A DNA stretch of 64,000 nucleotides from Pseudisothecium myosuroides (taxonomy: Eukaryota > Streptophyta > Bryopsida > Hypnales > Lembophyllaceae). Under the pieces are notes generated by a model, which saw only the letters and a list, made by a program, of their open reading frames with translations, was not told the origin of the DNA and did no database searches. Below, piece by piece: positions 12,890 through 24,686 of the stretch (position 1 is its first letter; every line of letters begins with the position of its first letter). The stretch is from assembly GCA_951799445.1 (NCBI GenBank), contig OX637288.1:47631288-47695287 (forward strand), read 5' to 3'. A program made the position numbers and the translations under genes.

Positions 12890-13565
12890 AAGTATTTCAT
12901 CTCAATTCCAAAGCCTTCTACGATCCCACTACCAAAATACACTGTTGAACTTGAATTCTAAAATAACTTAACTAGTATTTGATTTCAATCCCAAACCATT
13001 ATAGGATCCCATTACACAAATAAAATTTTCTAGTTGAATGATTGAATTCAGAATAAAATGACTAGTATTTCATTTCAATCCCAAACCGCTTTGGTATCCC
13101 CATTACAAAAAGGTACCGTTGAACTTGAATTAAAAAATAATTTAAGTAGTATTTGATTTCAATCCCAAATCCTTCTAGGATCCCATTACACAAATAAAAT
13201 TTTCTAGTTGAATTATTGAATTCTAAAATAACATGACTAGTATTTCATTTCAATCCCAAACCGCTTTGGTATCCCCATTACAAAAAGGTACCATTGAACT
13301 TGAATTAAAAAATAACTTAAGTAATATTTGATTTCAATCCCAAACCCTTCTAGGATCCCATTACACAAATAAAATTTTCTAGTTGAATGATTGAATATTT
13401 GAATTCCAATAAAACTTGACCAGTATTTCATTTCAATCCCAAACCGGTTTGGTATCCCCATTACAAAAACAAACCATTGAACTTGAATTCCAAAATAACG
13501 TAACTAGTATTTCATTTCAATACCAACCCCTTTTGGTATCCCCATTACAAGAATATACCATTGAA
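12890..13565. repeat. Two-part tandem repeat, ~180-bp higher-order unit
   Basis: The phrase 'AGTATTTCATTTCAATCCCA', followed by 'GGTATCCCCATTACAAAAA' and 'TTGAACTTGAAT', alternates with a related half-unit ending 'GGATCCCATTACACAAATA'. Clear units start near 13062, 13238 and 13425, with degraded ones before 13000 and from 13505 to about 13880. The alternation makes this a dimeric repeat. Confidence 0.75.
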
Positions 13566-14644
13566 GTCTTGAAGACCCAAACCCTTGCAGCCTCTTTTTC
13601 CAAAAACAAACCCTTCAAGTATATTTCAATGCATTATAATTTGTTTTTGATTTCAATCCAAACCCTTGTAGCTATTTATTTCAAAAATAAAGCCTTGAAC
13701 AAAAAGCCAAAAAAGTTTAAGTTGGTTATGATTTGATTTGTAAACTCCAAACTCTAAATCCCAAATAGGTTCTATTTAGAAGAATAAAAAATGAATCCTT
13801 GAACTTGAATTTAAACAAATATGTACCTTGTCTTTCATTAGGATTCCAAACCCTTTGGGATTCTACTTACACAAATTTTGTCCTTCTTGTTTGGAAGTTT
13901 AGTTTCATTTTCTAAACTTTTTTTTTGGGTGGGTCCTAGTTCTCAAGTACTTGATGAAAGCAAGAAGGAAAAGTCCGGCCCCAAGAAGGGAGCGACATGC
14001 TTCCATACATTGTCTTTGAACTGAAAAAGTGGTTGGACCTCTTAATGCAGCCCTTGACTTGAAGATGTTCCCCAAGCTCAAATTAAAGGCTGGCTGCATT
14101 AACGGGTTCCCCCTCTCTATGGGAAAGAGGAATCCCATGACCAAGTTCAATGCGAATTTGACTTCCCCCTACACTATAGCTGAGGAGTGGGACGTTCGTG
14201 CCCCTACGTCCGTACTCCTACATTCACGCCTCTATGTCCGCGCCCCGACAAATCTGTTTGCGCCCTGACGGAAACGTCCGCACCCAGTACAGTCCCCGCC
14301 CTAACTTTCACGTCCGCGCCCTGATTCCAACGTGGAGTGCCAGCATGGAAGCGACTTGCCAATTGGAAAATTTCAAAAATGAAAGGCGTCCGGATTGTCC
14401 GGATAGTTCGTCCGTCCCGTCTGATCACCCTAAACCGTCCGGTATGACAACCCTGGTTAATTTCAGTTGAATTTGATCAAAACTATCATATTTTGCTCAG
14501 TAACCAAGGAACAAGAGATAAGAGAACCAGCAAGCAGAAACCCACATAAATGCACTTACAAGACTCACATGCTAGTTGGCATAGCAGGTTTGGTGTACGT
14601 AGGCGGACCACCCATGCTCAGGGCAATCCAAACGCTTTGACAAT
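13566..14644. other. Decaying repeat tail and CpG-rich patch, no gene
   Basis: The first part is degraded copies of the preceding repeat. From 14180 to 14450 the sequence is CpG-rich with repeated CGTCCGCGCCC-like phrases and a TCCGGATTGTCCGGA hairpin. No gene could be supported; open frames here reflect the base composition. Confidence 0.4.
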
Positions 14645-15000
14645 TTATGTGTCCACACAGAAGCTTGGCTCGAAAGAATATCCGACAGGATTCTCCGGGT
14701 GAAACAAAACAGCAGCTTCGAAGGCAAAGGGAGGGAAAGGCAGAAATTGAGATGCCGTAGTAATTTCAGCCTCGTCTTCTGTAATATCGTAAACCCAACA
14801 GACACTCTTGGTGACAACATTGAACCGGCAGCTGTTCTTGAAGATGCCCACTCACGATTAGACGACGGTATACTCGGTGAAGTAGCTCGCCGGCAGTGCC
14901 CCCGACTTGCAAAGCTTTACCACTTGCTCCGGCGGTGCCCCAAAAACATTATATTCATTAAAATGAGGGTTTTCCAGTGAAATGAGAGTTGCAAGAGCTA
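14645..15000 (-). pseudogene. Decayed coding fragment, family unknown
   Basis: On the minus strand one frame reads as protein-like sequence from about 15000 to 14645: it contains NVFGAPPEQVV, GALPASYFTEY, VCWVYDITEDEAEITTASQF and FHPENPVGYSFEP. It is interrupted by TAA (14858-14860) and TGA (14852-14854), separated by one codon. Both could have come from C-to-T changes in CAA and CGA codons. The frame ends in a stop at 14645. I do not recognise the family. It lies just outside the left edge of the palindrome-bearing region and might be the remnant of a neighbouring gene. Confidence 0.45.
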
Positions 15001-15302
15001 ACTAATGGACAAATACCGTATCAAAACTATTAGAATAGAAGAGAAGAATACCAACAACAAGGAGTGTTTGCTGAAACATGGACAGGAGTACAATATTCAT
15101 TATGAAAAGGTCATCTATTTATAGTAAATTTTTGGACCAATATAAAATTGTAGGGCAATTCCTTTCCGATCCTTAAAAGACCAGAGAAACGTATATAATT
15201 GTCATGAGTGTGATTCACTCTAGCACTTGAGTTCTACATAATATCTACACAATGCTATCATGCATGTACCTATAGACACTCAATCTATAATATGAACAGA
15301 CC

Positions 15303-15935
15303 CTACATGTGCGATTTACACTTTTGCATCTCCATCGCTTTCAGAATGTCGGGTCCCCGACTGTACCTAGTATTAGTCCCATTGTACTCCCGCCTGCTCT
15401 GAAGCCTTTGCAATTCTAGGAACTTTCGGTCCCACATATCATGCACTGGAGGAATGCATCCACTTGGCTGGACTCTATGAGGTGCTTTGAACTTCTGCAC
15501 ACCTCCAGACGAGACGCTTCGACGAGGAAGTACTCTCTGACGATACGGAGTCCCTCCTTGTAAGGCAGGCGACCCAGCCGGAAATGTGGCCATCAACACC
15601 GGCGCGGGTAACGTATCTGCAGCGTCTTGGTAGAGCCTTCTCTGCGTCGCCTTGTCCGAGACAGCCGGCGACAATCGAGAAGCAAGGGATCCCTGGGTCC
15701 TCGGCGGAGAAGGGGATCGAGAGGCCCGTTGACGCGAAACTCTACTTGGCGGGCTGTCGACCACTCCATCTTCTAAGGGCCTGGAGGAGAAGTCCATAGT
15801 GGAGTTTGCCGTGGCCGCCGAGCAGAGGAAGTTTCCTCTGCTCAAGATTTTGTATTGCCCGTAGTCCATTATGGAGTCCACGGCCGCGGCGCATGGCAGA
15901 TGAGCATCCTCATCATGCGAAATTGATGTGCGCAC
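15303..15935 (-). CDS. Unknown protein, or 3' exon of the gene A locus
   Basis: The frame encodes up to about 210 residues. The N-terminal half is basic and SR-rich (SRQRASRSPSPPRTQG), and the C-terminal part is charged (VHDMWDRKFLELQRLQ). No ATG begins the frame at its 5' end. A CTAG acceptor-like site just upstream (~15939) suggests an internal or terminal exon. It has the same strand and similar GC content as gene A, 320 bp upstream, and two palindromes (16053 and 16170) lie between them as they do in gene A introns. I found no clear donor after the gene A phosphatase domain, so the link is unproven. Function unknown. Confidence 0.45.
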   Translation of the reverse strand: MRTSISHDEDAHLPCAAAVDSIMDYGQYKILSRGNFLCSAATANSTMDFSSRPLEDGVVDSPPSRVSRQRASRSPSPPRTQGSLASRLSPAVSDKATQRRLYQDAADTLPAPVLMATFPAGSPALQGGTPYRQRVLPRRSVSSGGVQKFKAPHRVQPSGCIPPVHDMWDRKFLELQRLQSRREYNGTNTRYSRGPDILKAMEMQKCKSHM

Positions 15936-16052
15936 AATCTAGAATCAAGTATCAGGTAAAACATATTAACAAAGCACAGGTAACGCCATATATTCTAACC
16001 AGCAACCATCCGTACATGCAGAAATCACGCAGCCAAAAGCAACAAACAAATC

Positions 16053-19000
16053 AGCTCGATCCGAGCTAAATTGAGGCACAGAGTTCACGACGCAAAACTT
16101 TAGAATAATATTTTTATTTCCTGGATTAAGAAGAAAGCAATCCATCAGGCAGTTCCAAATGTGCAAATCAGGTCGATTCGAGCTGAATTACATGAGAATC
16201 TAAATACCCGCAGATCCGTACGTCCTAAGCTACAAACCCCTCACTCTAGTTCTAGCGAATAAATGGCGACGCTGTGACGATCTCCATCAGCTTGTCGTAT
16301 TCCCGATGGTTTCTCTCGTCGCAGAGCATCCGTCGACCAATTCTAGCAACCGCCGTTCCCCTAAACGCCTTCAGTCCTTCCTCTCGAGCTAGGTGCAGGC
16401 CCTGAAACCAAGGCAGCAGGACTTCCAGGAGAAACGTGTCCTTTGGACCATGTCCTCTATTCGTCCACGTCTCAGGCAAAACGACGTTCTCAGGGCTGTT
16501 GAGAATGTGTTTATTTGGACTATCGTCCACGATGATTGTGTTCTTAGCACTGAATCTACCCCGGATGCCAGTGAACAGGTTATTTAGGTTCTTCAGAAAC
16601 AACTCCTTCTCCGTGCTTGGCTCCCTGTACGTCGACGGTCTACCCGTCCTATCTCTGCACTTAAGCGTCTTACAGGAGTCTTGTCCGAGAATCAGCAAAG
16701 GCCTATCCAGTCCGTCGAAGAGATACTTCGCCACCTCTTCAGTGGTGGACTTCTTCATCGAGCTCCACACAGAAATGGATGCAATCCTGCCTAATTGACG
16801 TAGGAACTCTGAACATCCCGGGCGAACGTAAACTAGCTTGGGTCCCACTACGGCGGGATTGATAGCCGAGTGCGGCTGAACGGCATTGGGGATGCGTTTT
16901 GACCAACCCTTAAACTTCAAATCTTCGCAGACACACAATATACCATTGAGGTCCAGGACGACGTTGATCCACTTCTCCACCACCCTGGACGTCAATGGAC
17001 GATGGACTGCCTCCGAAGTTCCTCCTACATCACAAGAAGGACCGGATTCCTGCTAGACAATAGACAAATGTGCAGCCAGTTATTACCCTGTACTGGCACA
17101 TTTGGAACTTCACGCATAATGACGGGGACGCTCATTTTCGAGTTGACTAAATCATTCTTAAAACGAAAATGAACACAGAAAAAGAGTACCCCAAAAGGTT
17201 CCAAATGAGCAGCATGATTTATACCTTCTGCTGCGACGCCTCTCCAGTCTCCACGGAAGCATCTGTCCCCACGACAGCCGGCTCTAGAATGCGCACCTCC
17301 AGCAGGTCCGCATCTGAGATGACAACGTCATCTGCGACCGGTGTAAGAGATGTGGACGGTCCAGACTCAAGGACGGCCACGAGGACATTGCATTCAATGG
17401 GAATAGTCTGATCACTTTCCACCGGACCAAACACAGGCTGAGCACTAGTATTCACAGGATCAGGGACGGGAGGAGAAACAGAATCTACAATATTTGCAGT
17501 GCCTGCATGCCACAAATGCACAAGAAAATATTCGTGAGAAATCTGTATATTAGAGACTCATAAAATGAGATATAAATACATGAATGAACTGCAAAATGTG
17601 TGAACTCCATGGTTCAGTCCACTGGAAGTTCCGTTTTAGCAAAATGATTGTATTCTCTCCAGAAGGACTACAACTACATACAACTACATACAACCTATGG
17701 CAAAAATCAGCTCGAGCCGAGCTAAACTGTACAAGCGACATTGAGTGATTATTGAGGAGCACCTGCGCCCAAGTCCTGGCTAGGCACCGCGGGACTTTGC
17801 AGATCTAACTGCGCCGACTGTTTGACCGGATGCTGCTCGTCAGCACCTCTCGCCACTGGAAGGATTGGAGTTACCTGTGCGTCGGCAGGAGCCGCCTCTG
17901 CGTCAGCTGATGATGGCGGGGGCGGAGGGGGAATTGGATGTGGGGGCAAAGGAGGTGCCGGAACAGCAAACTCAGGGAGACCCGGAGGTTCCAATGGAGC
18001 CACATCGCCTGATAAGGGAGGCAGACCTTCAAGCAGCAGCTGCGGCCTCGGCATCGGGGGCTCAAATGAGGAGAGTGGTCTCGCACCCCTCAAGTGATTG
18101 ATGATCGAGTCCAGCTTGTCGGTGTTGTTTGCAGAATCCACCAACATGAACGTCTGCATTTTATCCATCCTCGTGTTCTGCTGGTACTGGAATTGTAGAT
18201 TCGCCGCGCGATCCTCCAGTTGTCTCCGCTCCAGCTCCGCGAACCTCTGCTCCATGTATTCGTCCCGCTTTGACAACTTCCTTTTCTTTGGAGTGATGGC
18301 AGACGAAGGCGTGCTTGAGGGCTGCTCCTCTTGCACGTGACCGCTCGAGGCCGACGACCCCCGATGTTCCGTCGGAGTGGGAGGAACCGGATTGCTGGCG
18401 TTCACCACAAGTTGCTCGTCCAGCACCTGCTGGACATAGAAGTCCTGATCGTCGCCTTTGTCGTCGGAGAGGACTTCTGGCTCTGCAGCTGGCGCCTTCT
18501 CGCGCCGCCCAATGGATGGCGAATCCCAGGGCGAGTGTTTCCTCTTTTGCGACGACAACGGAGTCGTTTGAGACACCGGAGGCTTCTTGCGCGAAGACGT
18601 CGTCACCTTATATCCCCCCTCTAGGAAGTCAGCCCTGTCTAGTTTCATGGCCGCCAGGGAAATATCATTCCAGAACCCCGTATCGTTGGCAACTCCAACC
18701 GCCTAGACGTTCACAGAACTCATCTGTACGTTAAGAAAATTACCACAGGACGTCAGTATTGAGAATACAGAGTGGCTTCAGCTCGATTCGAGCTAAATCC
18801 ATCGGTGATTCAGGACGAGTCCAGCTAATTCGTTCCACAACGAATCGGATCATGCAGGAGTCACACTTATCGCAACAAAAGGAAACACAACAAACGGATG
18901 TGGTACATCAGCTCGATTCGAGCTGATTGAGCTGTAGGGAACTTACCACTGCTGCACAGGTCACTTTTCCTCCTGCAAAGACAGAGAACACGCTCATTCC

Positions 19001-20434
19001 GGGAGAACAGAACTTCCTTATCACCCACAGGTAAAATTCCATGCGAAGCTCCATGTTGTAGAGCCGGAATTCCAACTCGTTGTACCCCCGAGGCTTATTG
19101 AAAGTATCAGTGTCCGGAGCCAGAAAAAACTCCGGAATGTCGCCACCCCTCGTACACGACGGACTCGTCAAAAACGTCAGCAGCACTTTGTCGTGCGACT
19201 TCGCCTTGGCGGAGGCCATGTCCCCCATCCGCTCGTACTGTCCCGGTATGTAGTCCGCGAACGTGCACTTGTACGTGCTGAGGACGTCGTTGTTCTCCAC
19301 GAAGGCGATCACCTGCGTCTGCTCTTGCATGTCCGCACATATAAAAAGCCAGGCCAGGACGTCCTCAAATTTCGGCTGCTGCTTCCCTCTCAAAGACACG
19401 ATGACGGTGTTGAAGTATGGAATTGCGATAGTCCCGTCCTTCTTCGAAAGCACCCCCGGAATGTATCGGAAATCGATAACATCCAGCCCGAGATCTACAG
19501 GGCTGTCAACTGTCCACGCACCCCTTGGCCACTGAGCGTGGTGGTCTTTTGCGATGTCGTAAGGTGCGTAGTGCGCCACTGCCGATGGTGGGACGAAATT
19601 CTTCCGTTGACTTAGGAAGACTTTGAAGAAGTCGGCTGCCTGGTCCAAAATTTGTTCCGTGGACTTGTTCTTTGATTTCTTCTGCTTCACTTTGGAGAAG
19701 AAGGCCTCCCCGGGCCGCTCCAAGAGTACATTCAGCGTTGCAGAGGTGACGTTGTACTTCTTCTTGAAGTCCTTCCACTTGTCCTGGACAGGCTCCCCCA
19801 CCGCGTTCAGCAGACCCAACGACGGATCAATCTTGTTCAACTCCTTCTTCACGAACGCCTTTCGTTTGCGCCTCTCAATCCACTCCTTCGCAGCGTAACA
19901 GCTTTCGAGAACTGACGATGACTGCTTAATTGTCACCTTCGGGTGCAGATACATCCTCTTATCACCATCTCTAAACAGAATATGGTTGGCGAGCACAATG
20001 AGGTCTTCGTTCGTGAGATTTCCGAAGAACTTGAAGAATTCCTTGTTCAGCATCCCGTTCTCGATTTTCCAGGATGATTTGACATTGAATTTCTTCAAGG
20101 AGTCCGCGTCAATGAGCTCGCCATGCGCAGCACTGGAGATGACCTCGCTCCAGAGATTGAACACCTCTACAGGAGCGGTGATGAGCCTAATCTCATTCGT
20201 GATGGAGGTGTTGCCTTTTGAGTCCTTGGCTTTGGACTTCTGATGCGATTTCGTAACGTCAATCATAGAGAAACGCATCTGCATCGCCTTAGTGAATTCC
20301 TGCATATAGAACGGGAAACCAACGTCAGGATCCTTGTTAGCTCGATTCGAGCTGATCTGCGACAAGGTAATGACCATGCAATCAACAACTAATTCACAGT
20401 AGCCAGCATAGCATAGTTCAGCTCGACTCGAGCT
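16053..20434. repeat. Seven palindromes AGCTCGANTCGAGCT in gene A introns and 3' flank
   Basis: Sites are at 16053-16067, 16170-16184, 17709-17723, 18780-18794, 18910-18924, 20339-20353 and 20420-20434. The first three each carry one mismatch; the other four are perfect 7-1-7 palindromes. Most extend outwards as YY...RR. All lie in predicted introns or the 3' flank, none in predicted exons (20339 is intronic if the splice acceptor at 20332 is used). Two of the three longest introns have a pair of sites. Confidence 0.85.
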
Positions 20435-21891
20435 GAATCACTTACCGTCCACTTCTTCTTGTTCTTGAATGCAGCTTTAGTGCGCCTCGCGTTGCTGACA
20501 GCTCCGGCTTCTGTGTCCTCTTTCGGGTTGTGCGGTGACCCCATCTCCTCCCAGGCATTTCGGGCGCCCAATATGTTAGTGGCCCACGACGGTTGAATCG
20601 CTTGGAAATGGTTCACTCTGTTGAAGTAGGCCGAAATAGAACGGAGTGTCTCCTTGTCCTCCGTCCATGCAATGTAGCAATTCCAAGTTTTGAAGTCTTG
20701 GATTGTGGCCGGGTCAATGTTGAACTTTGGGTCCTCCATTAGCTTGCTGGCCCAGACATTGTGCTGGCCGTTGATGATGTAGAATTCCCCGTCCTTGATC
20801 TCGGACCACGAGTCGTCTCCTTCCCTGGTTGGCTTCTTTGTCGGCATGACGCAGAGCGTTTGCCGGTGACTGTGATCGGGCATATTGCACAGGTAGTGCA
20901 TCAAGCCCTCAATGATCGTCTGTTCCTTGCTCCGGATATTTAATGACGCCGGAGCCTGGATCAGCTTGTCGATTGTGAGCTCTTTCTTCTCCATCTTGTA
21001 GAGAAACACATCAGCGCAGGTCTTCCAGAAATTCTTGTACGCTTCATTGGACTCCTCGTAGTCCGGGTTCCGGTTTGTCTGCAGCGACTCTGGGACGACA
21101 CTCATGTCCTGGCTTATATCGTCCACAGCAGAGTGCTCTCCAGTTTTCTCAGCTGTTTTTGCTGCTGATGTGCTAGCCAAATTGCTCTTCGCAACTGGAA
21201 CGTTTGGAGCTTCCGTCGGCTGCTTGTTGCGCGTGCTCCTTCAAGATGTCTGCCCTTGGGTCTGGTTGTCAATAGACACCTGACTGGGCCCCTGGCTTCC
21301 GGCGTTCAGTGAGACGCTCCTAGCGGCCTTGCTCTGACGGTCGAGCTGGATTTTCGTTCTGAGCACCGCAAAGTCCTGAAAGAGACCTCGGATTTTTGCA
21401 CATAGCCTCCGACTATTGAGAGGCTCTCCATTAGGTTTCTGGAAGTACTTCTCGTTCACCTTCTCCTCCAATTCCTTAATTTTATCCTGGAACGACGTCG
21501 TCGACAGGGACTCCATGAAATGGGTCACGTGGAAGGGAATCAAATGAGAGTCGAAATGCAGCGTGAAGTTGTACTGCTTGTCTGCTGGAAGGTCGTTCTG
21601 GGTTGTTACACAGTGGACCTTGATGGTGGGAAAGACGTCCTCCACAACGTCTTTTATTCGTTCGTCGTATGAGAGAGGGAGGTAGGTGTCCATCCCTTTA
21701 TATTTCACGGCGAAGCAGATTTGCTCAGAGCATGGGATCATCAGGAGAGTCCAGCTATCCACCTTCTCTGGATACACGAACTCCCAGTATTCTCCGTCAT
21801 TGAGAAAGTCATCTCCTTCCCCTTCGTCATCCACTCGCTGGACCTCGGACTTCTTGTAGTAGTGCGCGAGTTTCTCGACCTGGCTCTCCAT
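16252..21891 (-). pseudogene. Gene A: ParB-like / methyltransferase-like / FCP1-phosphatase multi-exon gene with an in-frame TGA
   Basis: Five exons fit on the minus strand with GT-AG introns and consistent phase: 21891-20446, 20332-18947 (or from 20356), 18702-17763, 17502-17225 and 17049-16252. This gives about 1615 codons. Codon 217 is TGA (21241-21243), and the same frame continues past it, so a CGA-to-TGA nonsense change is likely. Seen in order: an unknown N-terminal part; FYIINGQHNVWASKLM (370-385), resembling a ParB/Srx-fold box; CSPGMSVFSVFAGGKVTC (FAGG from ~934), like motif I of beta-class DNA methyltransferases, but with no DPPY; a Pro-rich, coiled-coil stretch; and an FCP1/NIF-type HAD domain with DLNGILC (~1383), YVRPGCSEFL and IIVDDSPNKH. 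The second HAD aspartate is Asn, so activity is doubtful. Domain calls are by eye. No functional pathway can be assigned. Confidence 0.6.
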
Positions 21892-21933
21892 CCTGCAGCA
21901 TGACAACCATTGCTTAGCTTTAAAAAAGATGCT

Positions 21934-22792
21934 AGCTCGAATCGAGCTGAATATTCAACCTCACAGTTGCCACACATGCTTCCTCATAAATTTTAGTTCC
22001 TCGAATGCCAGACCCCTCGTTCTGCACTTGCTTCTACCCTGCCGTCCCGTTAGCTCGAATCGAGCTGACTACATTCTAGCTGCCCTATTCATGTCTTTCT
22101 TTCGCATTCGCCTTGTCATTTAGGTTGTTACGGATTTGACCTTTTTCCTGTATCTTTTTTTCTGAGAACATAATTTTTCAGCTCGATTCGAGCTTCCGTG
22201 TTCAACCCTTCTTTTGTTTTCATGTTCTTCCCGTTTCATGTAATTAGCTCGAATCGAGCTGACAGGGTGGGCTCTTTTTATTTAACTGCTAGTCGAGGTT
22301 CATAGCCACCTTCTTACTTCTTGTTTAGTCAGTTCTTCATTCTTTTTAATTGATTTGTTTCTGTTTATCCCTTAACTTGAGTTAATTTACTCTTCAGCTC
22401 GAGTCGAGCTAAATCTCTCCGTGTCCCTCGGCGTGCATTTGTCCGTTTTGCTCTTTTTTTGCTTCGTTTTATGTTCAGCACTCTGCTGGCTTCCTCTTCC
22501 CATTTTTTTTGTTAATATTTTACAGTGTTGTTCTCCTAGCTCGATTCGAGCTTACTTATTCTGGTTTTTTACTGTTTATTATTTATAATCTTTTTTTCTT
22601 TTAGCTCGAGTCGAGCTAAATGGGTGGTTTCTTATATCTTTGCTCCAAATTAGCTCAATTCGAGCTGATTTTCAGTGTGTCCTGGCTTTTATATGGGCGT
22701 GTTCTGTGTTTTCATGCCAGGTTTTGTTGATTTTAGCTCGAGTCGAGCTAATTTCATAAATTAGGTTACTGAAATTTAGCTCGGCTCGAGCT
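21934..22792. repeat. Ten-copy palindrome cluster upstream of gene A
   Basis: Copies start at 21934, 22052, 22180, 22246, 22396, 22538, 22603, 22652, 22735 and 22778; each is 15 bp. Eight are perfect. 22652 has CG-to-CA in the left half and 22778 has one A-to-G. A half-site (TTCGAGCT) follows at 22801. Spacing is irregular, 43-150 bp. The cluster begins 43 bp upstream of the gene A start codon. It may sit in 5'-leader introns, because leader-like sequence lies further upstream at 23.4-24.2 kb. A role as protein-binding sites is inferred. Confidence 0.9.
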
Positions 22793-24434
22793 AAATGTGC
22801 TTCGAGCTACACTCTTTTAGGCTGGGGGGGTCCTAGAACAGGGGTATCAACACAAACCCTACACAGACCCTGCACAGACCCTACAGACTTGAAGCACAAT
22901 TAACCCCAACCCTAACCAGACCCTACAGACATGACAAACTAGAACCCCAGCACAATCCTCACTGTGAATCCTAACCACAACTTCTGTAATCCAAGCACAT
23001 GCCCAAATCCTTATGTAGGCGAAAATTTAAAATCATAGCACCACCACTATTACATTGACGTTTTCATTTGGATCTAAAGAACTGAACTAGGCTCAAATTC
23101 AAAGATTTAGGTACTAATAGAACCCACAATCACACAGATCTATGGCATTATCAAACACATGACAACTGAAATGTCTTCGAATGCAGCCTTTACTAAGCCC
23201 TCAAGCCCTAATCACCTACATTCCTTATGAAGCCTACTAATTGCAAGCAATTCCAGCAACATGAAACTGTGGAAACCCTAAGAACCGTATACTTTTCAAC
23301 AACAAACTTAGCCAACTGCAAACTCTGGAACTTGTAAATGCATTTCCAACAAACAATGACAAACAATCTTCAAGAAGCCAATCAAGCAAAGCACAATTCA
23401 AGAGCAATTCACAATTGATGAGAACAAACTCACCGTGAACTCGACGATACTTCTTCCCTCGACCCGGCTTCAGGAGACGACTTCACGAGATCCAAGGTCG
23501 GATACAAATCCAGTAGTCGTCACTGCAGGCTACAACACCAAACAGAAAGTTAGTCATCGCAAAATGAAACCAAAATACACCGCTTCTAATGAGGTCGTCA
23601 ACACGGCTCTAAAGTTGTGACTGACAGGGAACTCCCACATTCATGAACAGCAAACCTCAGCCAGACGAAGGCTAACTGGAACATGCTGCTGGACTCAATC
23701 AGACCCTTCCATTTTACAATTGCAACGACTGAAAAAACAAAATAAAGAAGATCGCACTCAACCCTAGAAACACGTCGCCACTCATAACTTGCTGAATGCA
23801 TGCTCAACCTCCCGCCACCACAAGCTTTACCCAAAACAAACTCTAATACAAAATAGCAAGTACTGGATAGAAGAATAACAGAGGAAACAAGCGGAAAAAA
23901 GTGAAGATGGGAAGCCCCTCACCAAGCTGTCACCGCGAGGAAGAACCTCCGTCGTCCCACTGCAAATTCGACGCACAAGTCTGTCAACACGAGGAAGAAG
24001 CTTCCACGCACCAGGCTGTCAACGCGAGGAAGAAGCTCCGTCGTTAGCTGAGAAGCTTAAATCGCACCTAAACCTCCGTCGTCGCACTGGCGCTGCAGGT
24101 TTCCAAATTCGAACGGAATCCACGCTCCTCAATATCTCAGGCGTGCGCGCAAACAGGGAGAAACGACAAACAAAAACGGAATCTGAAGAAACGCTAAGCA
24201 CAGACTGGAGAAAATTACGCTGAAGAAACTGAGCGCCAAACCCTAACCACGATTCTACAAAACCCTAGCCCTCTTCCCGATTCACACCAGATATCCGGTT
24301 GATACCCGCCCGACCACGATTGATCCCCTACTTGTAACCGATTCTCAATACCCGCCTTCTCCATAATTGATAACCGGCCCTGAACCACACCAAGCCCAAA
24401 CGTTGCCCTAAACTCTAGTACCTTCACCCTACTA
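22793..24434 (-). promoter_or_regulatory. Probable leader/promoter region of gene A
   Basis: No protein-coding gene was found. On the minus strand, splice-like signals flank a GC-richer segment at about 23432-23528 (acceptor TGCAG, donor G|GTGAGT). A CpG-rich stretch at 23900-24240 contains three copies of a ~40-bp phrase, GCTGTCAACGCGAGGAAGAA with variations, at about 23930, 23978 and 24015. These look like untranslated leader exons reading towards gene A. The assignment is inference; transcript data would settle it. Confidence 0.35.
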
Positions 24435-24686
24435 CACAAAATAGTGAAATTAGGTTGCCCATTACAAATTTCTTGACCGTCTACACTATATAAACATTTA
24501 TTGTTCCTCCACAAGAATAGATTACTTCGGAATTAAGTATTGTTGTAATTGGGACTGATGAACCTCCATATAATATACAAACAAAAAGATTTGTAGAAAG
24601 ATTTGTTGACTCTAATTTCTTGTAAAGTAATTTTCTGGAAGTACGGCAACCTAATGGTCAAGGCAATTTAGTTTCACTATTTTGTG
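24435..24686. mobile_element. TA-flanked hairpin MITE, 252 bp
   Basis: The left end CACAAAATAGTGAAATTAGG is matched in inverse by the right end, ...TTTCACTATTTTGTG. TA lies at 24433-24434 and 24687-24688. The GGTTGCC block is also inverted but offset by an insertion in the right arm. No ORF is present. The structure fits a Tc1/mariner-type MITE; superfamily is inferred. Confidence 0.6.

Noticed and set aside
14029..14470. Frames in the CpG-rich patch
   Set aside because: Low-complexity repeats of CGTCCGCGCCC-like phrases; no stable coding signal.
17822..18734. Plus-strand frames opposite the Pro-rich exon of gene A
   Set aside because: Shadows of GC-rich sequence; the minus strand has the consistent exon chain.
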